64,000 bases of DNA from Pseudosporangium ferrugineum (lineage in GTDB: Bacteria > Actinomycetota > Actinomycetes > Mycobacteriales > Micromonosporaceae): contig NZ_PVZG01000001.1 in NCBI RefSeq assembly GCF_003002065.1, positions 682,001 to 746,000 of the forward strand. The letters run 5' to 3'. Below, piece by piece: positions 8,801 to 17,125 of the stretch (position 1 is its first letter; every line of letters starts with the position of its first letter). The notes beneath the pieces were generated by a model. That model saw only the letters and a list, made by a program, of their open reading frames with translations. It was not told the DNA's origin and did no database searches. A program made the position numbers and the translations under genes.

Positions 8801-9268
8801 GTAGGCGGCGAACCGGATGACGTCGTCGGCGTCGGCCGGGTCCCGCCCGACGAAGGCGATGTCGCGGTGGCCGTGCCCGACGAGGTGGTCGACGGCGAGG
8901 GCGATGCCGCCGTCGTTGTCCGGCACCACGATCGGGCAGTCGAACTCCGGCTTGCGGAAGACCGTCAGCACCGGCCTTCCGGTGCGGGCGAAGTCCTCCA
9001 GGACCTGGTCGGGCAGCGACGCCTGGCCGGCGACGAGGGCGTCGAAGTGGTCCCAGCCGATCGGCGTCCGGAAGTCCTCGTCCCGGTAGCCCTGTAGGCC
9101 GGCGTCGAACGTCTGGATCGCGATGATGCGGGCGCCGCGGGGCGCGGCGGCCTGGAGCGCGCCGGCCAGGATGTTGCCCCAGAAGTAGCCGTGGACGAAC
9201 GGCGCGACGAACCCGACCGTCGTGCCTCGTTTCACGCCACCCGCCACACCATCAAGATCGGCGCTCAC
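5822..9268 (-). CDS. LacI-type sensor / PAS / GGDEF / EAL protein (dual-domain c-di-GMP enzyme)
   Basis: A 1148-residue soluble protein with no membrane helix. Residues about 15-290 are a LacI/periplasmic-binding-type sugar sensor without any helix-turn-helix (GFVAPFVHGYFWG, AVDHLVGHGHRDIAFVG, VIGFDDV), ending in SCGC. A helical linker and GAF-like region span about 300-570 and a PAS/PAC spans 590-712. GGDEF is at 799-803 with an RxxD inhibitory site at 790-793. The EAL domain (890-1140) keeps Glu927, Asn988, Glu1020, Asp1050-Asp1051, Lys1071 and Glu1107. Both synthase and phosphodiesterase sites therefore look intact. It lies 105 bases downstream of the beta-galactosidase on the same strand, and a good promoter sits in that gap. 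The likely role is coupling a carbohydrate signal to c-di-GMP. Confidence 0.92.
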   Translation of the reverse strand: MSADLDGVAGGVKRGTTVGFVAPFVHGYFWGNILAGALQAAAPRGARIIAIQTFDAGLQGYRDEDFRTPIGWDHFDALVAGQASLPDQVLEDFARTGRPVLTVFRKPEFDCPIVVPDNDGGIALAVDHLVGHGHRDIAFVGRDPADADDVIRFAAYRAAMARHGLTPRPKAAVDWTLDESYDATRAVAQLRAGGRLPAAAVAVTDLVAMALIRSLAEVGVKVPADMAVIGFDDVAEAAACEPPLSTISQSFLVAGATVCNLALDAAEGLPVAPGAHCTPVTFVRRESCGCRPESGFTAAPGAPDEDLIRASLIDGLAEAAHDVRELTWSQRQVLSGVADRLGALLTAVAHGPGTGHADDLRTTTADLRRLVAESPNPLQIVNAVRTFAQALAARLAPDDLAVANRFERLVFDLALLLLEDRDLDVRGRPTVYHDREIQRRYFMIGTDLVRQPTLAGHSLEWLADTEFRTGCLGLWDGRPGSDTLRVVSTYDRAGRLPALPETCAVSAFPPLPLVGLADEQGDDFRYVYVLPVRFAGSDWGFLALAGPLDPRAEAAFERYNHWAVLMAVALTNEQAIHSEKTLLDEIRTSEERYALAAEAANDGLWDWDLASGTVFYSSRWKALLGCADHEITTKPDEWISRVHPEDRAAVHAMLSGHLSGRTPTTELEHRLRAADGSYRWMLNHGRSMCDDDGQVIRLVGSITDITDRKLLEGQLRHDAYYDQLTGLPNRSLFLERLEQAVRRAERQSGYLFAVVFLDLDGFKLINDSLGHQVGDQVLVHVAERLAQVVRRNDLVSRFGGDEFVLLLEDLDDPGAAQNTVVRVLSVISAPIDVDGRTLAVSSAAGIATSATGHHTADEYLRDADTAMYRAKAAGSGSYVLFDGSMHAGVVQQLQLESDLRQAIEGGQFDLHYQPILRLHDRRTVGTEALIRWQHPRRGMISPNDFLPAAESTGLIRDLGHWTIEAVARQARAWLDDNPAWGDLAVSVNLSNRQFWDPELRTFVNETLEKFAVPSSMVIFEITEGVIMHNQDVASTLMRQLNEDGFKLHLDDFGTGYSSLAALHRFPLDALKIDRSFVSRMRTDPRSRKLVRLMIAMGLDLGIQVIAEGIETEEEAAALAELGCSYVQGYLFSRPLPAAEVTRHFPAHP

Positions 9269-9275
9269 GGCGATG

Positions 9276-9304
9276 AGCTAAGGGGCTACGCAAAACCCTG
9301 TCAA
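9276..9304 (-). promoter_or_regulatory. Sigma-70-type promoter of the LacI-GGDEF-EAL gene, probably leaderless
   Basis: On the minus strand TTGACA (9299-9304) is separated by exactly 17 bases from TTAGCT (9276-9281). Transcription would start about 7 bases on, at or next to the GTG at 9268, so the mRNA is probably leaderless. Two copies of CGCCGGAT (9314-9321 and 9343-9350) lie upstream and could be protein-binding sites. Confidence 0.6.
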
Positions 9305-9373
9305 GAGAGTTATCGCCGGATCGCCACTATTGCGAACTTTTTCGCCGGATACGCCGTTTGCCGGCCCGCGCGG

Positions 9374-12300
9374 TCAGGCACAGGCCACCCGGGCCGCCGC
9401 CCAGTCCGCGTGGTCCAGGCCGTTGCCGTTCCCGCCGTCGTCGACCCGCAACTCCATCGTCGCCGCGCCGGTCAGGTCCACGTTCACCGAGGTGGCCGGG
9501 CTGTCCCCGGTCAGCACGGCAGACTCGTAGCGGCGGACGCCGTCCAGCCACACCGAGAAGACCACCGAGCCGCCGCTGCCGGTCTCGTCGTCGACGCCCA
9601 CCACCGCGCGCAGGCGGGAACAGCCGCCGTCGAGCGGCACGGTGATCCGGGAGGCCGCGTGCACGCCCAGGCCCTTCGGGTACTCCGTACCGGCGATGGT
9701 GATCGGGCCGCCGTCGCCCGCCTCCTGCTCGCCGTTGCTGCGGTCCTTCTCCGCCGGTCCCCAGCCGTTGGTCTGCGGGGTGTACGGCCGGTCGCTCAGC
9801 CAGGACCAGCCCGGCGGCAGCGGTGCGGCGGTGCTGACCGTCGCGGACGTCGTCGAGGAGAAGCCGTCGGGCGTGGTGGTCACCGCGGTGGCGGTCAGGG
9901 CGTACGTGCCCACGTCGGTGTCCGCCGGCGGGGTGACCCGGAACGTCGCCGTGGCCGGGGTGCCGTACTTCACCGTGCCGAGCTCGACCGTGGCCGGTTC
10001 GACGGTCCAGCCCTCCGGCGCGCTCAGGCGTACGGTGGCGGTGTTGAGGCCCGACGCGCACCGGGCGGTGACGGTGACCTGGACCGGTTCCGCGGTGCCG
10101 GCCTGCACCGTGCCGTCCGTGGTCGCGGCGAGCGACGGCGGGCACGGCGCCGGCACGTCCGAATCGGGTACGCCCCCGGCGGCGGCCTCCGGCCGGGTCA
10201 GCGGCCGCAGCACCAGCTCCTGCGAATACGGCACCGACGGCGACAACCGGTACGGCGTCAGCACCGAGTTCGGCGTCTCCCCCATGCCGGTCTCCCCCGC
10301 GGCGGCGTGCAGGGTCACCCAGCCGCGGTTGCGGACCAGCGGCAGCTGGTGGTCGTACTCGGCGCGGTCGAGGCGGTCGTACGCGGAGACGCTGACGTCC
10401 CGCATCCCGCCGACCAGCAGGCCCGCGCGCCCGTCGGTGAGCGACGCCCAGCGCGCGTCGGTGTGGTTGCCGTTCGCCTGCGGCCGCGAGTACCGCACGT
10501 ACTCCTTGCCGACGGTGCTGCGGTAGACGCCCATCGGGGCCCCGCTGCGCCGGTCGTTGTACGACTCCTGCGGCCCGCGCCCGTAGTACGCGAACTGCTG
10601 CATCTCGTCGGGGACCCGCAGCGCCAGCCCGACGCGCGGCAGGTACGGCAGCGAGCCGAGCCCCGCCCCGGACGGCATCACGTCCTGGCGCAGCGTGATG
10701 GTGCCGCGCCGGTCGATGCGGTAGCGCAGGGTCTGGTCGAAGGCGATCGTCCGGCCGGCCTCGCGGGTGCGTACCTCGACGACGGCCGCGTCGCCCTCGG
10801 TGGTGGTCCTGACCCCGGTGGTCGAGGAGGTGAGCGCGTCGAGGCCGGTGTCGTGCCAGACGCGGCGGTCGTCGGTGCCCCAGTCGTACGTCTCGTTGCT
10901 GGTCGGCGGGCGCCACACGTCGAGCCGCGGGCCGCCGTGCAGCAGCTCCCGGCCCCTCGTCCGCAGCGACACCAGCTCGCCGTCCTCGAAGCGGTAGGTG
11001 AAGCCCGGCCCGGACACCTTGACCGTCCCGCCGTCGGTGGTCAGCGCGGGCGCGCCGGACAGGGGCGGGGTCCGGACGCCCGGCACCGCCGTACCCCCGA
11101 CCGCGAACTGGTCCTGGCCCAGCACCCAGCCGCGCCGCGCCCAGGGCAGATCGCGGGTGCTCTCCGCGGTCACGGTCAGGAAGCGCTCGCGGTCCGCCGG
11201 GTTCGCCGGGACCGCCCCGACGTCGAGGTCGGCCGACCCGGAGGGACCGAGGACGAGGGTACGGGTGCCCGACCGCAGCGTCCGTTCCTGCTCGGTCAGC
11301 CTCCACCGCACCCGCACCTCGAGCGCGCCCGCCTGCTGCTCGTTGCGCAGGCTGATGCGGCCCGCGGCGGCGTCGGCGGCGCTGATCCGCACGGGCGCGT
11401 GCGCCCACGCCATCTCGGCGGTCTCCGGCTGCACGTACCGGTCGGAGCCGACCAGGCCGTCGGTGCCGGACAGGCTGATGCCGAGGCTGAGGAAGTCACC
11501 CCGGCGCTGGAAGGTGTCGAAGTCGAGCGCGAGGACCGCCGTGCCGGACGGGTCGGCGCCGGCGGCGAGCTGCTCCGGGGTCAGCGCCACGCCGTGGATG
11601 CGGGCGTCGTCGATCAGCCCGCGGCCGAGGCGGGCGTTGCGCAGGTCGTTGTCCTGCTGGGTCTCGGCGTTGTGGCCCAGGTTGACCTCGTACAGGCCGG
11701 GGTCGACGGCGCCGGTCCGGGGCGCCGTGGCCACCCGGGAGCCGTCGATGTAGAGGTGCAGCGCGCTGCCGTCGTACACGCCGGTGACCCGGTGCCAGGC
11801 GCCGTACCAGTCGGCCGGGACGTCCGCGGCGACGGCGGCCCAGCCGTTGATGTCGGCACCGAACTCCAGGGTGTCGCGGTCACGCATCTGCAGGGCGTAC
11901 CCCTGGCCCTTGGTGAGGATCGGGAAGCTGCCGGCCCACTCGCCCGGCTTGACCCACGCGTCGAGGGTGAGCGGGCCGGTGAGGTCGAGGCGCGGGTCGC
12001 GGAACACGTCGACGAAGTCGTCGAGGCTGGAGAGCGCGACGGCCTTGCCGCGCCGCCCCTGCTCCTGGCCCGGCTTGCCGACGAGGAAGGCCTGGAGGTG
12101 CCCGGGGCCGGAGTCGGGGGTGAGCACGAGCGGCTGGCGCAGGTTCTGCTCGGCCCAGTCCCAGATGAAGCCGCCCTGCATCGGCGGATGCTTGCGGGCC
12201 AGCGCCCAGAACTGGTCGAAGTTGCCCAGCCCGTTGCCCATGGCGTGGGCGTACTCGCCCATCACGATCGGCTTGGTGCTGCTCAGCGTGCGCGCCTCCA

Positions 12301-13909
12301 GCCGGGCCGGGGTCGGATAGCGGGGGCCGTCGACGTCGGCGAACGGTGCGTCGCCGTCCGGGTCGTTGGACTGGTGGTAGAGCAGCCGGGTGGGCTCGTT
12401 GGCGTCGGCCCACTCCGCCATCGCGTAGTGCGCGGCGCCGAGGCCGGCCTCGTTGCCGGTGTCCCAGAAGATGACGCTCGGGTGGTTCTTGTCGCGCTCG
12501 ACCATGGCCCGGAACCGGTCGGCGAACGCCTTCTGCCACTCCGGCCGGTCGGCGAGGCACACCGACGGGCAGCTCTCCCGGTTGTGCGTCTCGATGTCGA
12601 CCTCGTCGTCCACCCACAGGCCGTGGCGGTCGGCGAGGTCGTACAGGTACGGGTCCGACGGGTAGTGCGAGGTGCGGACGGCGTTGATGTGCAGCCGCTT
12701 CATCAGGAACACGTCGTCGCGCTGCGCCTGCCGGGTGACGTGCCGGCCGGTGTCCGGATCCGTCTCCGCCCGGTTGGTGCCCTTGATCAGGATCCGCCGG
12801 CCGTTGACCAGGATCTGCCGGTCGCGCACCTCGACCTCGCGGAAGCCCACGGCCTGCGCGGTGGTCTGCAGCACGCGCCCGTGCCCGTCGAGCAGTTGCA
12901 GCGCCAGCGTGTAGAGGTTCGGTTCCTCGGCACTCCACTTCGCCGGGTTCGCGACGGGCGCGGTCAGGGTCACCCGCCCGCCGCCGGTCGAGCCCTGCGC
13001 GGTGGTGACGGTCCGGCCGGCGCCGTCCAGCAGGGTGCCGCGGACGGTGAAGGCGCCGGGGGCGCCGGCCACCTCGACCCGGGCGGAGAGGACGGCGTCG
13101 GTGTAGGAGGCGTCCAGGTCGGTCGTCACGTACGCGTCCCGCAGGCGGGTCTGCTCGGTGCGGTAGAGCACGACGTCGCGGAAGATGCCGCTGTACCGCC
13201 ACTGGTCGAAGTCCTCGAGGTACGCCCCCGAGCCCCAGCGGTGCACCTGCACGGCGATGGTGTTGCGTCCCGGCCGCAGCCGGTCGGTGACGTCGAACTC
13301 GGCGGGGGTGTAGCCGCCCTGGTCGTACCCGACGTAGGCGCCGTTGACCCAGACCAGGTAGTTGCTGGTCACGCCCTCGAAGCGGAGGAAGACCCGGCCG
13401 CCGCGCCAGGACGCCGGCAGGTCCACCGTCCGCAGGTAGGCGCCCGTCGGGTTCACGTCGCGGGGCACCCGGGGCGGGTCGTCGGGCACGATCTCGGTGG
13501 GGATGTTGCGGAACACCGGGTGGTCGGCGAAGTCGGACTGCCAGGTGTGCGGCACCCGCACCGAGGGCCACGCGGACCCGTCGAAGCCCTCCTCGTTAAA
13601 CGCGGCCGGCACGTCGTCCGGCCGGTCGAAGATCTTCAGCCGCCAGTCGCCGTCCAGGGACCGCACGTACGGGCTGGGCCCGTCGTGCTCGGTCACGTCG
13701 GCGGCGGCCTGCGAAATCGAGGCGTACGGCCGCAGATCGGCGTGCGGCGGCTCCTGCCCCTCGGCGGTGAGCTCCGGATCCTCCAGGTAGCGGTACACGT
13801 CGGCGACGCTCTGCGGGCCGCCGGGCCCGGCGGTGGCGGGCGCGGCCGGGCCCGCCACCAGCGATGAGGCCATCATCAGGACGGCGGCAGCGGCGGCGAG
13901 ACGGCGCAC
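9374..13909 (-). CDS. Secreted multidomain beta-galactosidase (GH2) with LamG-like, NEW3 and NPCBM modules
   Basis: A 1511-residue protein. A signal peptide covers about residues 1-28. GH2 sugar-binding, Ig-like and barrel domains run over about 75-600, with acid/base Glu487 in TGNEAG and nucleophile Glu552 in MGEYAHAMGNG; the latter block is LacZ-like. A concanavalin/LamG-like module is inserted at about 650-830, then the beta-galactosidase small-chain-like region, a NEW3-type domain and a C-terminal NPCBM carbohydrate-binding domain. It should act outside the cell on galactosides in polysaccharides. The GTG at 13907-13909 was chosen because AGGAG lies eight bases upstream and the signal peptide starts there. 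Alternative upstream starts overlap the promoter palindrome. Confidence 0.93.
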   Translation of the reverse strand: MRRLAAAAAVLMMASSLVAGPAAPATAGPGGPQSVADVYRYLEDPELTAEGQEPPHADLRPYASISQAAADVTEHDGPSPYVRSLDGDWRLKIFDRPDDVPAAFNEEGFDGSAWPSVRVPHTWQSDFADHPVFRNIPTEIVPDDPPRVPRDVNPTGAYLRTVDLPASWRGGRVFLRFEGVTSNYLVWVNGAYVGYDQGGYTPAEFDVTDRLRPGRNTIAVQVHRWGSGAYLEDFDQWRYSGIFRDVVLYRTEQTRLRDAYVTTDLDASYTDAVLSARVEVAGAPGAFTVRGTLLDGAGRTVTTAQGSTGGGRVTLTAPVANPAKWSAEEPNLYTLALQLLDGHGRVLQTTAQAVGFREVEVRDRQILVNGRRILIKGTNRAETDPDTGRHVTRQAQRDDVFLMKRLHINAVRTSHYPSDPYLYDLADRHGLWVDDEVDIETHNRESCPSVCLADRPEWQKAFADRFRAMVERDKNHPSVIFWDTGNEAGLGAAHYAMAEWADANEPTRLLYHQSNDPDGDAPFADVDGPRYPTPARLEARTLSSTKPIVMGEYAHAMGNGLGNFDQFWALARKHPPMQGGFIWDWAEQNLRQPLVLTPDSGPGHLQAFLVGKPGQEQGRRGKAVALSSLDDFVDVFRDPRLDLTGPLTLDAWVKPGEWAGSFPILTKGQGYALQMRDRDTLEFGADINGWAAVAADVPADWYGAWHRVTGVYDGSALHLYIDGSRVATAPRTGAVDPGLYEVNLGHNAETQQDNDLRNARLGRGLIDDARIHGVALTPEQLAAGADPSGTAVLALDFDTFQRRGDFLSLGISLSGTDGLVGSDRYVQPETAEMAWAHAPVRISAADAAAGRISLRNEQQAGALEVRVRWRLTEQERTLRSGTRTLVLGPSGSADLDVGAVPANPADRERFLTVTAESTRDLPWARRGWVLGQDQFAVGGTAVPGVRTPPLSGAPALTTDGGTVKVSGPGFTYRFEDGELVSLRTRGRELLHGGPRLDVWRPPTSNETYDWGTDDRRVWHDTGLDALTSSTTGVRTTTEGDAAVVEVRTREAGRTIAFDQTLRYRIDRRGTITLRQDVMPSGAGLGSLPYLPRVGLALRVPDEMQQFAYYGRGPQESYNDRRSGAPMGVYRSTVGKEYVRYSRPQANGNHTDARWASLTDGRAGLLVGGMRDVSVSAYDRLDRAEYDHQLPLVRNRGWVTLHAAAGETGMGETPNSVLTPYRLSPSVPYSQELVLRPLTRPEAAAGGVPDSDVPAPCPPSLAATTDGTVQAGTAEPVQVTVTARCASGLNTATVRLSAPEGWTVEPATVELGTVKYGTPATATFRVTPPADTDVGTYALTATAVTTTPDGFSSTTSATVSTAAPLPPGWSWLSDRPYTPQTNGWGPAEKDRSNGEQEAGDGGPITIAGTEYPKGLGVHAASRITVPLDGGCSRLRAVVGVDDETGSGGSVVFSVWLDGVRRYESAVLTGDSPATSVNVDLTGAATMELRVDDGGNGNGLDHADWAAARVACA

Positions 13910-13948
13910 AGGGTGCTCCTGACGATCCGGCGGCGAACATCGAGCAGG

Positions 13949-13982
13949 GTTGATACTTTCCCGCCCGCGAAAAACTGTCAAC
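13949..13982 (-). promoter_or_regulatory. Imperfect inverted repeat over the beta-galactosidase promoter (candidate operator)
   Basis: A 34-base imperfect dyad runs from GTTGA to TCAAC, with inner arms TTTC/GAAA around an 8-base GC core. On the minus strand it includes TTGACA (revcomp of 13976-13981) and, 17 bases on, a weak AAGTAT -10. The overlap with the promoter suggests a repressor site. The divergent peptidase promoter starts about 30 bases further right. Confidence 0.45.
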
Positions 13983-14012
13983 GTGACCCACCGTCCCCTG
14001 TGGCCGGTGGGT

Positions 14013-14018
14013 TACGGT
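14013..14018 (+). promoter_or_regulatory. -10 box for leaderless M1 peptidase transcript
   Basis: TACGGT (TANNNT consensus) lies six bases before the ATG at 14025 and no ribosome site is present. That spacing is the usual signature of a leaderless actinobacterial start. Confidence 0.5.
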
Positions 14019-14024
14019 GCGGGG

Positions 14025-16121
14025 ATGGCACGCCGAGCCGTTCTCGCTTCCACCGCCGCCCTCGCCCTCGTCCTGGCCGGTGCCGCGCCGGCCGCCGCCG
14101 GAGCCACGTTCCGCCCCGGGGCCCCGGGGATCGGCGACCCCTACTTCCCGCTCGCCGGCAACGGTGGCTACGACGTCCGACACTACGGGCTCGCCATCAC
14201 CTACACGCCGGAAACAGGCATGCTGAACGGGGTGGCCACGATCTCCGCCACCGCCACCCAGAACCTCTCCGCCTTCAACCTCGACTTCGACGGCCTCACC
14301 CTGCGCTCGCTGACCGTCGACGGCCGCGCCGCGGCGTGGCACCGCGCGGACGGCGAGCTGACCGTCACGCCGGGACGCGGGTTGCGCAAGGGGCACAAGT
14401 TCACCGTCGTCGCCCGCTACGACGGTGTGCCCGAGCCGATCGAGGACCCGATCCTCGGCACGACCGGCGTGTTCCGCACCGACGACGGCATGGTCATCGT
14501 CGGGGAGCCCGAGGTGGCGTCGACGTGGTTCCCGGTGAACGACCACCCGCGGGACAAGGCGGCGTACACGATCCGCATCACCGCCCCCGAGGGCCTGGAG
14601 GCGATCTCCAACGGCGTGCTCCTCGGCCGCTCCACCCGGCCGGGCTGGACGACCTGGACCTGGGACGCCCGGGAGCCGATGGCGCCGTACCTGGCGACCG
14701 CGACGGTCGGGGAATACCGGGTGAACGCGTACCGCAAGGACGGCATCCGCTACTGGGACGCCCTCGATCCGAAGCTGTTCGCGCCGATCGCGCCGCCGCG
14801 CACCGGCGACCGGCTGGCGATGTCGTTGCAGGGCGAGCCGGCGTACAAGCGGCTCAGCCGGACCCTCGCGGTGCCGGCCGGCGGCGCGAACCTGTCCTTC
14901 CACGTCACCCGCGCCACCGAGCAGGGCTGGGACTTCTTCCTGGTCGAGGCGCACACGCCCGGCGCGGACGACTGGACCACCCTCCCGGACGCCAACGGGC
15001 ACAGCGACACCTGGGCCGGGGCGGTCTGCACGTACGCGCCCACGCTGCACCCCTTCCTGCTGCACTACGTCACCTCGGACGAGCCGGACTGCCTGCCGAC
15101 CGGAAGCACCGGCAGCTGGCACGCGGCCACCGGCGCGAGCGACGGCTACGAGCAGTGGTCGGTGGACCTGTCGGCCTGGGCGGGCCGGTCCGTCGAGGTG
15201 TCGCTCACCGCGGTGAACGACGAGATCATCACCGACAGCGGCGTGTTCGTCGACGACGTCGTCGTCTCCGCCGGCGAGGGCAGCACCTCCTTCGAGGACG
15301 GCCTCGGCGGCTGGACGCCGGGCGGCCCGCCCGCCGGCAGCCCGCCCAACCCGGCGACCACGTGGAGCTCGGGCACGGTCGCGGACGAGCCGCCCACCAC
15401 CGGCGACAACGCGGCGGCCGCCCTGGCCCGGGAACCCGAGATCCTCCGCTTCCTCTCCGACCGGTTCGGGCCGTACCCGTTCCGCGCCTCCGGCGGCATC
15501 GTGGACAGCTCCGACGCGTTCGGCTTCGCGCTGGAGAACCAGACCCGCCCGGTCTACGCGCCGGGCTTCTTCTCCTTCCCCGGGTCGGCCGGCGTCGTGG
15601 TCCACGAGCTGGCCCACCAGTGGTACGGCGACAGCCTCTCCGTCGACCTGTGGCGCGACATCTGGCTCAACGAGGGCTTCGCCAGCTACGCCGAGTGGCT
15701 GTGGGAGGAGGAGCAGGGCCAGGGCACCGCCCAGGAGACCTTCGACGACCTCTACGAGCTGTTCGCCGACGAACCGGAGTTCTGGGCCCTGCCGATCGGC
15801 GACCCGGGACCGCGGCACCTCTTCGACGGGCAGGTCTACGTGCGGGGCGCGATGACGCTGCACGCCCTGCGCACCGAGGTGGGCGACGACGCGTTCTTCC
15901 GCATCATGCGGAGCTGGGCGACGTCGCGGGCCGGCGGCACGGTCACCACCGCGCAGTTCATCGCCCACGCCGAGAAGGTCTCCGGGCGGCAGCTCGACGA
16001 CCTCTTCACCGCGTGGCTGTTCAGCCCGACCCGGCCCGAGGTTCCCGCCCGGGCCGTGCGGAGCGGCCCGCACCGCCCGGTCGTCACGTCACCGATCGTG
16101 CGGCAGGCCCTGGTGCGCTGA
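14025..16121 (+). CDS. Secreted M1-family metallopeptidase with an inserted MAM-like domain
   Basis: A 698-residue protein. A signal peptide covers about residues 1-26 (cleavage near AAAGA). The N-terminal M1 beta-domain is followed by the gluzincin catalytic domain with His527-Glu-x-x-His531 and Glu550 (HELAHQW, NEGFASY). The substrate-binding block is FGFALENQTRP, in place of the GxMEN motif of aminopeptidase N. Between the two lies an extra segment (about 265-455) with paired aromatic beta-strand motifs (EQWSVDLSAWAGRSVEV, FVDDVVVSAGEG, FEDGLGGWT) that resembles MAM or immune-inhibitor-A jelly-roll modules. The C-terminal helical domain of classical M1 enzymes is absent. It probably acts on extracellular peptides. 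Confidence 0.88.
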   Translation: MARRAVLASTAALALVLAGAAPAAAGATFRPGAPGIGDPYFPLAGNGGYDVRHYGLAITYTPETGMLNGVATISATATQNLSAFNLDFDGLTLRSLTVDGRAAAWHRADGELTVTPGRGLRKGHKFTVVARYDGVPEPIEDPILGTTGVFRTDDGMVIVGEPEVASTWFPVNDHPRDKAAYTIRITAPEGLEAISNGVLLGRSTRPGWTTWTWDAREPMAPYLATATVGEYRVNAYRKDGIRYWDALDPKLFAPIAPPRTGDRLAMSLQGEPAYKRLSRTLAVPAGGANLSFHVTRATEQGWDFFLVEAHTPGADDWTTLPDANGHSDTWAGAVCTYAPTLHPFLLHYVTSDEPDCLPTGSTGSWHAATGASDGYEQWSVDLSAWAGRSVEVSLTAVNDEIITDSGVFVDDVVVSAGEGSTSFEDGLGGWTPGGPPAGSPPNPATTWSSGTVADEPPTTGDNAAAALAREPEILRFLSDRFGPYPFRASGGIVDSSDAFGFALENQTRPVYAPGFFSFPGSAGVVVHELAHQWYGDSLSVDLWRDIWLNEGFASYAEWLWEEEQGQGTAQETFDDLYELFADEPEFWALPIGDPGPRHLFDGQVYVRGAMTLHALRTEVGDDAFFRIMRSWATSRAGGTVTTAQFIAHAEKVSGRQLDDLFTAWLFSPTRPEVPARAVRSGPHRPVVTSPIVRQALVR

Positions 16122-17012
16122 GCCGGCCGCCGCGATCGCGTCCGCGGCGGCCAGCATCAGGTCCCCCACCGGCTGCAACCCGATGCCGGCCGCGAGCAGG
16201 CCGGTGGACACCCGCTCGGCGACGCCCCACTCCCACACGGCGGTGGCGTCGAGTCCGGTGGCCGCCGCCAGTTCGCGGGCGCGGTCCCACGGGTCGCCGG
16301 CCATCAGCTCCGCCGGGTCCTCGCGCATGAGCACGCCGAGGTCGTACTCGGGCTCGGCGAGCAGGCCGTCGGGGTCGACCAGCCGCCACCCGTCGCCGCA
16401 CCGCAGCGCGTTCCACCGGTGCACGTCGCCGTGCACCAGGACCGCCCGGGCGTCGTCGTGGGCCGCGATCCTGCGGCGCGCGCAGGCGACCGCGTGCTCG
16501 ACCGTACGCCGGGCGCACGGCCGGCCCAGCTCCTCCCAGCGCCGCTCGATGCGCCCGATCAGCCATCGGCCCTTGTCCGCGCCGGTCGGCAGGCCGGCGT
16601 CCGGGACCGGGCGCCACACCCGGCGGGCCAGCCCGGTGAGCACCCGGAGCCGTTCGCCGAGGGGCAGGTCCAGGTCCGCCATCGACGGGCCCAGGCGCTC
16701 GAGCAGCAGCGCCGCACGGGACTCGTCGGCGCGCAGCAGCCGTACGCAACCGTCGCCGCCGGCCAGCCGCAGCACCGTGATCTCGTGCGCCGCGGGCCCG
16801 CCCCGCCGCGGCACGAGGAGCTTCAGCACGGCGGGAGAACCGTCGGCGAGCGTGACCGGGGTGACGTAGGCCTCGGTCGCGTCCCCGTACGGCGCGCCGG
16901 CCTCGAACCCCCACTCCGCGGCGAGCGCACCGATCAGCGAGGGCAGGGCCGCGAGCCACTCCCCGGCCCCCGCGGCGTGGGCCTTGGCGGCGACCACCGG
17001 CGGAATGTGCAC
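16089..17012 (-). CDS. APH(6)-like streptomycin/hydroxyurea phosphotransferase family protein
   Basis: A 307-residue protein, the same length class as the APH(6) streptomycin 6-kinases. The kinase-like fold shows VHGDVHRWNAL (Brenner motif) near residue 204 and DPDGLLAEPEYDLGVLMREDP as the metal-binding/activation block. Members phosphorylate streptomycin-type aminoglycosides or hydroxyurea, but many chromosomal copies have unknown substrates, so resistance is not proven. Its 3' end overlaps the convergent M1 peptidase by 33 bases. The start at 17012 has no strong ribosome site. Confidence 0.82.
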   Translation of the reverse strand: MHIPPVVAAKAHAAGAGEWLAALPSLIGALAAEWGFEAGAPYGDATEAYVTPVTLADGSPAVLKLLVPRRGGPAAHEITVLRLAGGDGCVRLLRADESRAALLLERLGPSMADLDLPLGERLRVLTGLARRVWRPVPDAGLPTGADKGRWLIGRIERRWEELGRPCARRTVEHAVACARRRIAAHDDARAVLVHGDVHRWNALRCGDGWRLVDPDGLLAEPEYDLGVLMREDPAELMAGDPWDRARELAAATGLDATAVWEWGVAERVSTGLLAAGIGLQPVGDLMLAAADAIAAAGSAHQGLPHDR

Positions 17013-17125
17013 GGCCGCGATCGTGACACACGTGACCCTCGGGGGCGACGTAATTGCGTTGAGCCGCCGGAGCGGCCCCCGCAGGATGGGGAGACCGCCC
17101 CTCCCCTGCTGCCTGAGGACTCCCG

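Noticed and set aside
6125..9097. Long plus-strand frame opposite the GGDEF-EAL gene
   Set aside because: Low-complexity translation with no motif; the opposite strand has intact catalytic motifs through the whole length.
9191..13867. Very long plus-strand open frame opposite the beta-galactosidase gene
   Set aside because: It is an antisense shadow caused by high GC. Its translation is Arg/Gly/Val-rich without domains, while the minus strand encodes a clear GH2 enzyme.
16089..17012. Acquired aminoglycoside-resistance gene on a mobile element
   Set aside because: Composition matches neighbours and there are no transposase, integron or repeat boundaries; it looks like a resident chromosomal gene of unknown substrate.
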